A stretch of DNA of 37,783 nucleotides from an uncultured Agathobacter sp. (GTDB lineage: Bacteria > Bacillota > Clostridia > Lachnospirales > Lachnospiraceae): contig CAKRDT010000021.1 of the NCBI GenBank assembly GCA_934316545.1, positions 1-37,783 on the forward strand, given 5' to 3'. Within the stretch, counting starts at the first letter, position 1, and each line of letters starts with the position of its first letter. Below the pieces are notes generated by a model. It had not been told where the DNA came from, made no database searches, and worked only from the letters and a program-made list of their open reading frames with translations. Of the stretch, positions 24,382 through 32,956 are shown piece by piece. Position numbers and translations under genes: made by a program.

Positions 24382-25815
24382 ATGGATGAAATAAAGGTAG
24401 CATTTCTTGATGACGGATTAAACATGAGTTTGCTTTCTGAAATGGAAAAAGTGGATTTATATGCAGTAGAAGATGGCGAGGTAATATTATGCTCAAATAT
24501 AAATAGAGGCCATGAAATAACTCATGGAACAATATGTGTAAAAATTTTTAAGCAATATGTAAAAATAAAAGCCAACATTATTAGTATAGAAATACTTGAT
24601 TATAATAAGAGATGTAGCTCAGATAAGTTAGTAGTTGCATTGAACTGGATTGAGCAAATGGGTATCAAAATAGTGAATTTAAGCTTGGGTACATCTTTTT
24701 TTGGGGATGAAATGTGTTTAAAACGATGTGTTAATAAACTAGCTGATAGTGGTCACATAATTGTGGCGGCACAAAATAATAATTCGTTCATTACATATCC
24801 AGCAACTTTTACAAATGTAATAGGAGTTAGTGCTAGCCCTGAAAATCAAGATATTTTGCTAAATACAGAATATGTTTTTTCTGGAATTGATTTGTTGGGA
24901 AAATCGGAACATGAAATTGATATGCAGGGAAATAAAATTGTAACACAACACGCAAGTAGTTTTGCTACACCATACATAACAGCGATGGTTGCTAATTTAT
25001 ATAAGCCTGGGGACGATGTGCTAGATATGAAACACAAATTGTGTTCAACATTTTGCGATGGTTTTCTTGAATTAAAAAAGTATGACTGGTGTAATAAGGC
25101 TATTATTTTGCAATCACGAAATTGTAATTTTGAGAAAGACTACGTATGCTTTGAAGTGATTAAAAGATATTTTTTCGATGAAATCGAATTTAAAATGGAA
25201 GAAATTAAAATATTATATAAACAGAATATAATAAAAACTTTAATAATAATTGGAAATGGAGAGGACATTATTCATTTGTTCAAAGGCGAAAAAGTTAGGT
25301 TCCCTTACCTATTAATGATAAATACTAACAACGAAATTTTATTATCTAAAATGAACAATTTAGAGAGAACTCTTATCATAAAGGATCGGAATTTAAAAAA
25401 AATATTTTCAAATGAAAAAATAAAGAAAATAGATATACCTATAGTTGTTATATATTACAATGAGCAGAAAGAAAATGAAGCGATATGTAGAATATGTAAG
25501 GCTAAAGAAGATTTTGCTGATAACGGATATAATTGTAAAACATTTATAGATAAAAGTGTGGGGATTTTATATGGTTTTGAATATTGGACTGGTGAATTTG
25601 ATATTAGAGAATATATTGAGTTTTATATGATAGACTTGGTAGTTATACTGATAAATATGAATAAACAAAATGGATATATAGATGGTGATTTAAATTTGAG
25701 GTTTGGGCAGTCGGAAGTTTTTAGTGAAATAAATATGCTTTTCGATGTAGAAGACAAGGATATATATCAGTATACCGTAGAACAATTACAAGAGGAGAAC
25801 AATAAGTATGAATAA
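24382..25815 (+). CDS. S8 family serine protease of the RiPP cluster
   Basis: The first 200 residues form a minimal subtilase: catalytic Asp10 in AFLDDGLN, His48 in EITHGT, oxyanion Asn in AAQNNN (about 132) and Ser193 in QHASSFATP, where the usual GTS is AS-S. No signal peptide or prodomain is visible, so it should act in the cytosol. The C-terminal 270 residues are a separate AT-rich-coded domain with no family I recognise. The exporter in this cluster lacks a C39 peptidase domain, so this protease is a good candidate to remove the leader. It overlaps the next gene by 8 nt. An AGGTGACG site lies 10-15 nt before the ATG. Confidence 0.75.
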   Translation: MDEIKVAFLDDGLNMSLLSEMEKVDLYAVEDGEVILCSNINRGHEITHGTICVKIFKQYVKIKANIISIEILDYNKRCSSDKLVVALNWIEQMGIKIVNLSLGTSFFGDEMCLKRCVNKLADSGHIIVAAQNNNSFITYPATFTNVIGVSASPENQDILLNTEYVFSGIDLLGKSEHEIDMQGNKIVTQHASSFATPYITAMVANLYKPGDDVLDMKHKLCSTFCDGFLELKKYDWCNKAIILQSRNCNFEKDYVCFEVIKRYFFDEIEFKMEEIKILYKQNIIKTLIIIGNGEDIIHLFKGEKVRFPYLLMINTNNEILLSKMNNLERTLIIKDRNLKKIFSNEKIKKIDIPIVVIYYNEQKENEAICRICKAKEDFADNGYNCKTFIDKSVGILYGFEYWTGEFDIREYIEFYMIDLVVILINMNKQNGYIDGDLNLRFGQSEVFSEINMLFDVEDKDIYQYTVEQLQEENNKYE

Positions 25816-27265
25816 ACAAGTTAACCCTATCTATAAACTTTTTCAAACGAGTAATAATGATTTTTATATGTTTGATACGTATGCAAACAAAATAAAAAAG
25901 GTAAGTAGAAATTGCTATGAATATTTACGCAAAATAGAAGAAGGAAAGGCAGATTTTTTTCAAGAAGCAGCCACTATCGAGGATGAAGAATTTAAAAAAT
26001 TTTATGAAGAAAGTTTAGAACAAGGATTATTTGCAAAATATTGCATTGAAAAACTTCAGCATCCAATGACAGAACTTTTAGATGATATTTTGGATGTAAA
26101 TATAGAGAGTATAAATTTGCAAGTAACACAAAACTGCAATCTAAGGTGCGAATATTGTCCATATACTGGCAATTTTTATAACAACAGAAGACATACAAAT
26201 AAATCTATGAGCTTTGAATTGGTAAAAAGAGGTATTGACTTCCTTTATAATCATTCAATGAATTGTGAAGTTGTAAATGTTGCTTTTTATGGCGGAGAAC
26301 CTTTATTGGAATTTGAATTAATCAAAAAAAGTATAGAATATGCAAAAGAAATATTTGAAACAAAAAAAATAATATTTTCTTTGACAACAAATGCAGTATT
26401 ACTTACTGATGCAATGATGAGATTTTTTTGTGAGAATGATGTTCTGTTAACGGTTAGTTTAGACGGTCCTCAAAATATTCATGATAAATCTAGAATTTTC
26501 GCTAATGGAAAGGGTAGCTTTGAAATAGTATATAGAAATTTATGCTATTTTAAAGAAAACTATTTGGAGTATTTTAACCATAATGTTATGTTTAATGCTG
26601 TAAGCGCACAAGATCAAGGAGTAATAGAAATAGATAAATTTTTTACGGAGGATCCCCTCTTTGAAAAGTGTGAGGTAGCTACAACATTCTATAGTACAAA
26701 CTATGTAAGTAATGAACCACAATATAATAATGAAAATGATAACTTTGTACAGCATATGGAGTTTGAAAAATATAAATGCTTTTTATACATGATGAAAAGG
26801 ATAAAAAATTTCCCAACAAGGATGCAGATAAATAGTTTTGAAGAAATTAAAAAGACAGAAAAGCATCTAAAGGGATTTATGGGTATACCTAAAATATTTC
26901 ATCCTGCGGGTCCTTGTGTTCCAGGTAGAAAGAAATTGTTTATGAATGTGGATGGCAATTTTTATCCATGTGAGCGAATTGATGAGACTTCTCCTTGTTC
27001 AGTGATTGGGAATATTGATGAAGGATTATCATTAGAAAAATGCGAAAAACTTTTAAATATTGGGAAAATAACTGAAGAAAAGTGTAAGGGGTGCTGGGCG
27101 ATAGCTCATTGCAAATTTTGTTTTATTCAAGCAGATAGTGGTGGGGAACTTTGTCCAAAATGCAGATTGGAAAAATGTAGAAATTTACAAGATTCTATAA
27201 TAGATACATTTAGGGATATTTGCGTGTTAGAAAAGAATGGTTATCATTTTGAGGAGGACGTTTAA
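25808..27265 (+). CDS. ccpM: Radical SAM/SPASM peptide maturase, CcpM-like
   Basis: This 485-residue enzyme has the radical SAM CxxxCxxC cluster motif at Cys110, Cys114 and Cys117 (TQNCNLRCEYCPY). A GGEP motif follows (FYGGEPLLEF) for SAM binding. The C-terminal SPASM region has many cysteines: GPCVPGRKKLFMNVDGNFYPC, then EKCKGCWAIAHCKFCF and CPKCRLEKC. These would hold two auxiliary 4Fe-4S clusters. Residues 1-100 form a recognition-like domain that probably binds the leader peptide. Enzymes of this type install thioether or other carbon links on RiPPs; the reaction here is unproven. The start overlaps the protease gene, and an AGAGGAG site is upstream. Confidence 0.88.
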   Translation: MNKQVNPIYKLFQTSNNDFYMFDTYANKIKKVSRNCYEYLRKIEEGKADFFQEAATIEDEEFKKFYEESLEQGLFAKYCIEKLQHPMTELLDDILDVNIESINLQVTQNCNLRCEYCPYTGNFYNNRRHTNKSMSFELVKRGIDFLYNHSMNCEVVNVAFYGGEPLLEFELIKKSIEYAKEIFETKKIIFSLTTNAVLLTDAMMRFFCENDVLLTVSLDGPQNIHDKSRIFANGKGSFEIVYRNLCYFKENYLEYFNHNVMFNAVSAQDQGVIEIDKFFTEDPLFEKCEVATTFYSTNYVSNEPQYNNENDNFVQHMEFEKYKCFLYMMKRIKNFPTRMQINSFEEIKKTEKHLKGFMGIPKIFHPAGPCVPGRKKLFMNVDGNFYPCERIDETSPCSVIGNIDEGLSLEKCEKLLNIGKITEEKCKGCWAIAHCKFCFIQADSGGELCPKCRLEKCRNLQDSIIDTFRDICVLEKNGYHFEEDV

Positions 27266-28338
27266 TGAAAAATAATAGCGAAATAGCGATTGTTTATCCT
27301 ATGGGTAAAGAATTTGTGGAAATAATAAAATATAGAAACATGTTAGAAAATTATGAAAAATTAATTCCGGTGTCGTTTGTTGGACAAAGTCTAGAAAATA
27401 GAGATGTTGGAGAATTAGTAAAAGGAAGTCATATTGGCATAGAAATAACATCGGACTTTGAAAAGAAGATACTTGATGCAACAGAGATTATTTTTACAGA
27501 GTTTTCAGACATTGTATATAAGAAAATAATGTACTCAATAGAGAAGAAGAAAAATATTGTTTGTTTATGTGAGTTAGAACATGAAGTGGAAGAAAAAATT
27601 ATACAAAAATGCAAAGAAAACGGTCTTACATATAAGAATTATTGTAATCTAAGTGAAACTTATCCTGAATTAAAAGAAAATAGATTAAAACAAGTTTGTG
27701 CCCCGATATTATTGATTTGTGGATTATCAGAATATACAAATAAGTTTGAATTGCAGCTTAAAATAAGAAATGAGTTTATTAGGCGAGGATATTCTGTTTC
27801 TCAAGTTGGGAGCAGAAAGTACAGTAGTTTATTTGGAATGCATAATTTCCCGCAGTTTATGTTTGATGATATTCAGGATAGTGAAAAAATATACCTTTTC
27901 AATTCCTATGTAAAACAAATTGAAGATAAAGAAAAGCCGGATATAATTATCATTGGTGTACCAGGTGGAGTAATGCCATATGATGCAGATCATCCAAATG
28001 GTTTTGGCATTGCAAATTATTTGGTTTCTAATGCCTTAAATGTGGATTACGCACTGCTATCTTTGGCTTATAATGAATATGATGAGTCTTTTTGGAATTT
28101 TGTTATAAACTATATGAAATTTAGATACGAATATCCAGTTCAAAGTTTTCATTTGGCAAATATTTTTCATGATGTGTATGGAGATGAAAGAAATGATCGG
28201 GAGAGATTAATATATGTAAATCAAAAAAAGGTAGAAGAAAAGATTAAAACCTTTGCAAGAAAAGATATATTTAATTTAAACAATGAGGAAGCTTTTGCGA
28301 ATGAAATTAATGAGATAATAGATTATTTGTCTAATTAG
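27265..28338 (+). CDS. Peptide maturation system protein (TIGR04066-like)
   Basis: This 357-residue protein begins at the ATG that shares one base with the previous stop (TAATG). Its N-terminal half (IAIVYPMGKEFVEIIKYRNM) looks like a Rossmann-type domain. The second half has ILLICGLSEYTNKFELQLKI and the run DIIIIGVPGGVMPYDADHPN, suggesting a nucleotide-binding fold. No classical Walker A is present. The length, order and neighbours match TIGR04066, a family found only with CLI_3235-type precursors and CcpM. Biochemical role unknown. Confidence 0.75.
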   Translation: MKNNSEIAIVYPMGKEFVEIIKYRNMLENYEKLIPVSFVGQSLENRDVGELVKGSHIGIEITSDFEKKILDATEIIFTEFSDIVYKKIMYSIEKKKNIVCLCELEHEVEEKIIQKCKENGLTYKNYCNLSETYPELKENRLKQVCAPILLICGLSEYTNKFELQLKIRNEFIRRGYSVSQVGSRKYSSLFGMHNFPQFMFDDIQDSEKIYLFNSYVKQIEDKEKPDIIIIGVPGGVMPYDADHPNGFGIANYLVSNALNVDYALLSLAYNEYDESFWNFVINYMKFRYEYPVQSFHLANIFHDVYGDERNDRERLIYVNQKKVEEKIKTFARKDIFNLNNEEAFANEINEIIDYLSN

Positions 28339-28352
28339 AGGAGGTTTATCAG

Positions 28353-28601
28353 ATGGTTAATATAAAAAAGGATGTGTTAAATAAGTTAGATAAAAATTTT
28401 TCTATTCAATTAACAAAAGAATTATATGATACTAATTTTTTTAGCCCTAAAGTAGGTTTACTCGCAAGACATTTTATTGATTTAATATATGAAATTGAAG
28501 ATGAATTTAGTATTAAGTTCGATGAACAATCTTTGATAAATCCAGAGTTCTGCACACTAAATGGGTTTGTGAAAAAAATAGAAGAAAAGATAAACTGTTA
28601 A
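28353..28601 (+). CDS. Acyl-carrier-related protein of the RiPP cluster
   Basis: This 82-residue acidic helical protein follows a strong GAGGAGG site 14 nt after the previous gene. The helix II stretch (ARHFIDLIYEIEDEFSIKFD) aligns with acyl carrier proteins. The DSL phosphopantetheine site is absent: the expected Ser position is occupied by Ala/Arg. It matches the description of the peptide maturation acyl-carrier-related family (TIGR04069). Without the Ser it cannot carry phosphopantetheine, so it may act as a scaffold or recognition subunit for the maturase. Confidence 0.75.
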   Translation: MVNIKKDVLNKLDKNFSIQLTKELYDTNFFSPKVGLLARHFIDLIYEIEDEFSIKFDEQSLINPEFCTLNGFVKKIEEKINC

Positions 28602-28649
28602 GCGGAAAGTATTGTGAATATATTGTTAGGATAGTAGATGGAGGCAAAT

Positions 28650-30329
28650 ATGAATAATAGTGAAGCAGTTAAAAAATTGCTTGGACTTTTAAAAGGATAT
28701 AGTAAAACTATAGCAGTTATTATTGGTTGCCTCTTAATTTCTACTGGATTGAGTTTATGTATTCCCTTGCTTAACAGGAAAATCATGGATGAGGGCTTTA
28801 TTGGTGCAAATAAAGGTTTATTGATTGAATTGACACTGATACTAATGGCAATATATGGGATAAACTCAATTATTGATATTATTAAGGAAAAGAAAAGGAT
28901 AGAAATTTCTGCTAAGTTACAATATTTTCTTTCAGAGCAGTCTTTTGCTCATTTAATGAAAATGAAAATGAGCTATTTTAATAATACAAATTATGCTGAA
29001 TTATTAAATAACATCAATACGGATATTAGTAAAATGGTTATGATTTCAGACGAAAGTATTTTTTTTGTTGTTACACAGATGTTTAATATGATAGGCGGAT
29101 TGATAGGTCTTTTCATAATAGACTATAGAATGTCCATACTTGTAATCATATTTATTCCAATTAAATGTATTGTTATGAAGTATTTTGCAAAAAAGCAAAA
29201 GTCTATTATGGAAGATTTTATAAGACGTAATCAAGAGTATGCAAAATGGTTTGGTGATACCGTTGGGGGAATTAAAGAGGTTAAGTTATTTAATATTTTT
29301 GATAAAAAGCACAATGAGTTTTTAATTAGGCAGAAAGGAATTATAGATAAGCAGAAGCAAATGAATATGCTTAGTCAGTGGAATATCATTACTGATTCAA
29401 TAATGGTTCAGTTATTATCTACGGTATTATATATTGTAGGTGGAAGTTTGGTGTTTGACTTACAATTATCTGTTGGGAGTGTTTTTGCATTTATTACATA
29501 TAGTTCTTATGTAACAGGACCAATATCAGCAATTTTAAATATCGGATATTTGCTTTCGGGTATAATACCATCTACAAAAAGATATTATGAATTTATGGAT
29601 TTACAAGAGGAAACAGAAAGTGGAAAACATATAGAACCAATTTTTGGAGAATTGAGATTACAAAATGTCTCTTTTTCCTATGAGGTAGGCAAGCCTGTAC
29701 TTAGAGATATCAATCTAACATTTCCAAAGGGAAGCAAAACGGCATTGATGGGCAGGAATGGTTCTGGAAAAACAACAATTATTAATCTGCTTACAAGAGT
29801 GTATAATCCGGTAAGTGGTTATATATTGTTGAATGAGACGGATATTTCAGAAATATCATTACATAAGTATAGAAACATGGTATCTGTCGTAAGCCAACAG
29901 ATTTATCTTTTTAATGATACAATCAGAAATAATATATGTCTCTATCAGAATGTTAGCGATGAAGTAATACGTGCTGCTTGCAATGAGAGTGGTTTGGAAG
30001 ATTTTTTAAAAGAAGTGTCTTTAGATTATGTGGTAGGACAAAATGGTGCAATGCTCTCAGGCGGACAGAAACAAAAGATTGCCCTTGTTAGGGCGTTAGT
30101 GCATGACAAGCCTATTATAATCTTTGACGAGGTTACTTCTAATACGGATTCTTATTCGGAATATCAGATTAATAACTTATTACATACAAGGCTAAAAAAT
30201 AAGACAGTAATTATTATTACACATAAAAGAGAGATACTTAGTGAGGTGGATCGAATTATCATGTTAAGAGATGGTATCGTAGTTAAAAATGAAAACTATG
30301 ATGAGTTAATAGGTAATAGTGATGAGTGA
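28650..30329 (+). CDS. ABC exporter (fused membrane and ATPase domains)
   Basis: The ATG at 28650 is chosen because GGAGG (28640-28644) lies 5 nt upstream; an ATG at 28638 overlaps that site. The 559-residue half-transporter has six membrane helices (residues about 15-310). Its nucleotide-binding domain has Walker A GRNGSGKTT, the signature LSGGQKQK, Walker B PIIIFDEVTS and a switch His in ITHKRE. There is no C39 peptidase domain at the N-terminus. It is the likely exporter of the modified peptide, working as a homodimer, and may also give self-protection. It ends the operon. Confidence 0.88.
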   Translation: MNNSEAVKKLLGLLKGYSKTIAVIIGCLLISTGLSLCIPLLNRKIMDEGFIGANKGLLIELTLILMAIYGINSIIDIIKEKKRIEISAKLQYFLSEQSFAHLMKMKMSYFNNTNYAELLNNINTDISKMVMISDESIFFVVTQMFNMIGGLIGLFIIDYRMSILVIIFIPIKCIVMKYFAKKQKSIMEDFIRRNQEYAKWFGDTVGGIKEVKLFNIFDKKHNEFLIRQKGIIDKQKQMNMLSQWNIITDSIMVQLLSTVLYIVGGSLVFDLQLSVGSVFAFITYSSYVTGPISAILNIGYLLSGIIPSTKRYYEFMDLQEETESGKHIEPIFGELRLQNVSFSYEVGKPVLRDINLTFPKGSKTALMGRNGSGKTTIINLLTRVYNPVSGYILLNETDISEISLHKYRNMVSVVSQQIYLFNDTIRNNICLYQNVSDEVIRAACNESGLEDFLKEVSLDYVVGQNGAMLSGGQKQKIALVRALVHDKPIIIFDEVTSNTDSYSEYQINNLLHTRLKNKTVIIITHKREILSEVDRIIMLRDGIVVKNENYDELIGNSDE

Positions 30330-30365
30330 TGAAATATCTTGGATAATTAATATGTTATTTTTCGC

Positions 30366-30400
30366 AAACAATATTTATGTGTAAAAATATTTGTTTTTTT
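30366..30400 (+). terminator. AT-rich terminator after the ABC exporter
   Basis: AAACAATATTT pairs with the later AATATTTGTTT with one bulge, followed by TTTTT. It would end the RiPP operon. Confidence 0.6.
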
Positions 30401-30630
30401 ACTTCATAAATTATTTATCTAAAAACAGTAATTTGCAAATTCGAGAAAAATAGAATGAAAAACATTATTAATAAAGCAGACGGTTATGTAGCAGTATATG
30501 CCGAATGGTATGATGAAATTGTGTAGGATATGAGCGAACTATGCAGTCTACAACTCTTATTTTTATCTAGATGGGGTACTAGATTTTTCAGCAATGTTTA
30601 ATCTTAACACATTTAGTTGTTCAATATTAA

Positions 30631-30664
30631 TTAAAGGGAACAGATTATAATCTGTTCCCTTTAA
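30631..30664. repeat. Perfect 34-bp palindrome
   Basis: TTAAAGGGAACAGATTA is followed directly by its exact reverse complement. There is no long U-run on either side. It may be a bidirectional terminator or a protein-binding or recombination site. Confidence 0.7.
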
Positions 30665-30787
30665 TAGTTGGTTGTAAATTCCCAGTAAATTATAGTATTG
30701 CTGACCGATTTCTGCAATAAAAATTACATAAAGTAGACTAAAACCAGTCCCTTTTCGATAGCTCTATTGAATACAATACTTTAAAAA

Positions 30788-30803
30788 GAACCGAAACGGG
30801 TTC
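30788..30803. promoter_or_regulatory. Candidate operator of the XRE regulator
   Basis: GAACC-N6-GGTTC (30788-30803) ends 17 bp before the XRE start codon. Its right part, AAACGGGTTC, recurs at 31954-31963 in front of the divergent RpoA-CTD-like gene, which suggests a shared binding site. Confidence 0.5.
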
Positions 30804-30820
30804 AGAAGTGTGGTGATGAT

Positions 30821-31054
30821 ATGGAGCAGAAAATAAAGCAGGATGATATATTTATCGGGCAGAACATCAGGCGTATCAGAAAAGAAAAAGGTATGCGGCA
30901 GACTGAAATGGTAGCATTGATGCAGTTAGAGAATGTCCCATTGACAAGGGAGGCGTTAGTGAAAATAGAAAGAGGAATACAGCACATACAGGCATCACAG
31001 CTTAGAGCAATCAGAAATGTATTGGGGACAACGTATGATGAATTGCTGAAATAA
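30821..31054 (+). CDS. XRE-family helix-turn-helix regulator
   Basis: This 77-residue protein is essentially one Cro/C1-type DNA-binding domain: IGQNIRRIRKEKGMRQTEMV, then LTREALVKIERGIQHIQASQ and the closing LGTTYDELLK. Such small regulators control ICE or cargo promoters. The GAACC/GGTTC dyad just before its start suggests autoregulation. It is convergent with the RpoA-CTD-like gene that follows on the other strand. Confidence 0.85.
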   Translation: MEQKIKQDDIFIGQNIRRIRKEKGMRQTEMVALMQLENVPLTREALVKIERGIQHIQASQLRAIRNVLGTTYDELLK

Positions 31055-31103
31055 AAAAGACAGATTGGTGTAATCTGCCATTTTACTATCATATTTTACA
31101 TAT

Positions 31104-31862
31104 CTATCCGAATGATAACAATTCTTTTATTGCTGCTGTAAATGAATTTGAAGAAGAAACGATTTCTTTAAGCGTACATTCATTACAGTCCGGTATTTGT
31201 GAAAGCATACTGATATTATGCTTTTTCCATAAGTAAGCAGCATTTTTCCCCGGAAGAATCTCAAAAATGAATTTATCCTGCCAATCGTTCAATACAAGCC
31301 CATTTTCTTTCAGAATAAAATAGGTCTGCATGGTAAGGATGTAATCTTTCTGGCATATAAGGTATAAGTCATTCGCCGTCATATGTTTAAAGTCATCTAT
31401 GCATGATATGTTGTTGCGGAACAGCAGGGGGTATATTTTAGAGGGAAACTGATATTTACTAAAATACTCTTTGATAGACAGCATAGATCGTATTTCAATA
31501 TTGTATTCCTGACAGATTTGTTCCAATTCTAAAATGGTTTTTTCTCCTAAGTTCCGAAAATGCAGAATATCTTCTTTGGAATAGGAGGAAAGCTGCGAAA
31601 GGTACATAACACCGTTTCGTATCAGGGCATTCTGCAATCGCTTCGACATGGGGACATCATAAATTGATATTTCATCACTTGGCGGCAGCAGATAGCCTAA
31701 AGCGTTCAATTCATCAATCAGGGGTTCAATATTATGATTTTTTGGAAATTTATTTATAAGAGTAATATAGTTTTGTCCTGCAAGTTCCGAAACCATTGTC
31801 AAACCTATGCTTTTTAAGGCAGATTTAGAGTCGGCAGAAATGTTTAAGTCTTGAATTTTCAT
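31104..31862 (-). CDS. RNA polymerase alpha C-terminal-domain-like protein
   Basis: The start is the ATG at 31862 (reverse strand), after AAGGAG; the longer open frame back to 32228 crosses its own promoter region and the agr promoter, and has an unlikely composition. The 252-residue product has an alpha-CTD/helix-hairpin-helix segment: VPMSKRLQNALIRNGVMYLS then LHFRNLGEKTILELEQI. Other parts (residues 1-60, 140-252) look like further degenerate repeats of that fold. Alpha-CTD binds UP elements and activators. A stand-alone version without the alpha N-terminal domain cannot enter core polymerase normally and may act as a transcription factor. It is divergent from the agr operon. Confidence 0.75.
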   Translation of the reverse strand: MKIQDLNISADSKSALKSIGLTMVSELAGQNYITLINKFPKNHNIEPLIDELNALGYLLPPSDEISIYDVPMSKRLQNALIRNGVMYLSQLSSYSKEDILHFRNLGEKTILELEQICQEYNIEIRSMLSIKEYFSKYQFPSKIYPLLFRNNISCIDDFKHMTANDLYLICQKDYILTMQTYFILKENGLVLNDWQDKFIFEILPGKNAAYLWKKHNISMLSQIPDCNECTLKEIVSSSNSFTAAIKELLSFG

Positions 31863-31911
31863 GTCTATATCATACTCCTTTATTCTTAGAGGTTGAAATG
31901 GAAACAAACCT

Positions 31912-31963
31912 AGTATATCACTTTTTTTGAAAAAATAAAACAAGAATGGACTAAAACGGGTTC
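31912..31963 (-). promoter_or_regulatory. Promoter region of the RpoA-CTD-like gene with shared operator half
   Basis: On the reverse strand a TATACT -10 box (31912-31917) has only a weak -35 (TTTTAT, 17 bp upstream). The AAACGGGTTC sequence (31954-31963) lies a little further upstream, the usual place for an activator site. The same 10-mer is in the XRE operator. Confidence 0.4.
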
Positions 31964-32005
31964 TAATTTGACAATCTTGATTGTTCCATTTTGTGTTTGT
32001 GTCAA

Positions 32006-32068
32006 TTTCTGCATAATATGGTCGATTTCTGCAATTTAGTTGACTAATGCGCTGAAGAAAAATAAAAT
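32006..32068 (+). promoter_or_regulatory. LytTR-type tandem site and promoter of the agr operon
   Basis: TTTCTGCAT (32006-32014) and TTTCTGCAA (32026-32034) are 20 bp apart. -35 TTGACT (32040-32045) and -10 TAAAAT (32063-32068) have a 17-bp spacer. It would give basal plus activated expression of the response regulator and kinase: positive autoregulation. Confidence 0.75.
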
Positions 32069-32230
32069 AATAAGGGGATTTATGAATTTTTTGTATATCA
32101 TCTTTCCTTACTTTGAATGTGGGAAAAGGGTTAAGGAATTTAGTAAGACGTGTCGAAATACAACACAGTGGAGTGTAAAATATCAGGGACAAATTGCTAT
32201 CAAATAGCAGGAAAGGAGGAGACAACACAG

Positions 32231-32956
32231 ATGCTCAAAATTGCAATATGTGATGATGAAAGTCTTTTTACAGAAGAACTAAGAGAATTGCTCTCCGGCT
32301 ATATGATGGAAAAAGGTCTTGTTTTTGAAATAGATACATATAGTTCCGGGGAGGCACTGATAGAATTAGGAATTGAGGTAGTGCGGTATAATATTGTGTT
32401 TTTAGATATCAATATGGATGAAGTCGATGGTATCAAGACGGCTGAGATGATCAGAAAAGCAAGCCGGGAAGTATTTATCGTATTTGTGACCGCATATGTG
32501 GATTATTCGCTGGAAGGATACCGATTAGATGTTGTAAGGTATTTGTTAAAGGGTAATGCAAATTTTCAGAGCAAAGTTAATGAATGTATGGATGCCATTA
32601 TTGATAAGATGAATTATTCCGTAGCGAAAAGGGAATTCGACTTTAAGGAGGGCGGAAAAGAAATATCGCTGGAAAGATTATTGTATATTGAGAGCAAGTT
32701 GCATTTACTTGAGTTTCATGTTATGGAGGACACAGAAAAAGTTTATACCATGTATGAGACGTTAAATGTGTTGGACGATATGCTTTCAGAAAATGGTTTT
32801 ATCAGGACACACCAGAGTTATCTTGTAAATTCAAAACATATCAAGAATGTTGTACGTTGTAAAGTGATATTGACAAATAGGGTTGAGTTACCTATACCGA
32901 AAGCAAGATATACAGAAGTTAAGAAAAAGTTTATAGCGTTCCGAGGAGAAGTGTAG
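32231..32956 (+). CDS. AgrA-like LytTR response regulator
   Basis: The ATG at 32231 follows AAAGGAGG. The 241-residue protein has an N-terminal receiver domain: acidic pocket Asp8/Asp9, phosphoacceptor Asp59 in VFLDINMDEVDG, and the conserved Thr and Lys in FVTAY and LLKGN. The C-terminal LytTR DNA-binding domain (about residues 135-238) has ERLLYIESKLHLLEFHV, FIRTHQSYLVNSKHI and LPIPKARYTEVKKKF. LytTR proteins bind tandem 9-bp direct repeats, as found in four promoters of this window. It is followed without a gap by the kinase gene, its obvious partner. Confidence 0.92.
   Translation: MLKIAICDDESLFTEELRELLSGYMMEKGLVFEIDTYSSGEALIELGIEVVRYNIVFLDINMDEVDGIKTAEMIRKASREVFIVFVTAYVDYSLEGYRLDVVRYLLKGNANFQSKVNECMDAIIDKMNYSVAKREFDFKEGGKEISLERLLYIESKLHLLEFHVMEDTEKVYTMYETLNVLDDMLSENGFIRTHQSYLVNSKHIKNVVRCKVILTNRVELPIPKARYTEVKKKFIAFRGEV

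Larger units (their letters stand above)
30330..30820. other. 491-bp gap between ABC exporter and XRE gene
   Basis: It contains an AT-rich terminator (30366-30400), a 23-codon ORF at 30455-30526 with no ribosome site that looks like a remnant, a perfect 34-bp palindrome (30631-30664), one isolated TTTCTGCAA (30709-30717) and a GAACC/GGTTC dyad (30788-30803) just before the XRE gene. Confidence 0.6.

Noticed and set aside
30455..30526. 23-codon ORF between the ABC exporter and the palindrome
   Set aside because: No ribosome site and too short to support; noted as a possible remnant only.
30709..30717. Isolated TTTCTGCAA upstream of the XRE gene
   Set aside because: No second copy at 20 bp on either side and no -10 box at the right distance, so I do not count it as a fifth regulated promoter.
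31863..32228. Longer start of the RpoA-CTD-like gene
   Set aside because: It crosses the gene's own promoter and the agr promoter, and the residues (many Phe, Ser, Leu) look non-coding; ATG 31862 has a ribosome site.
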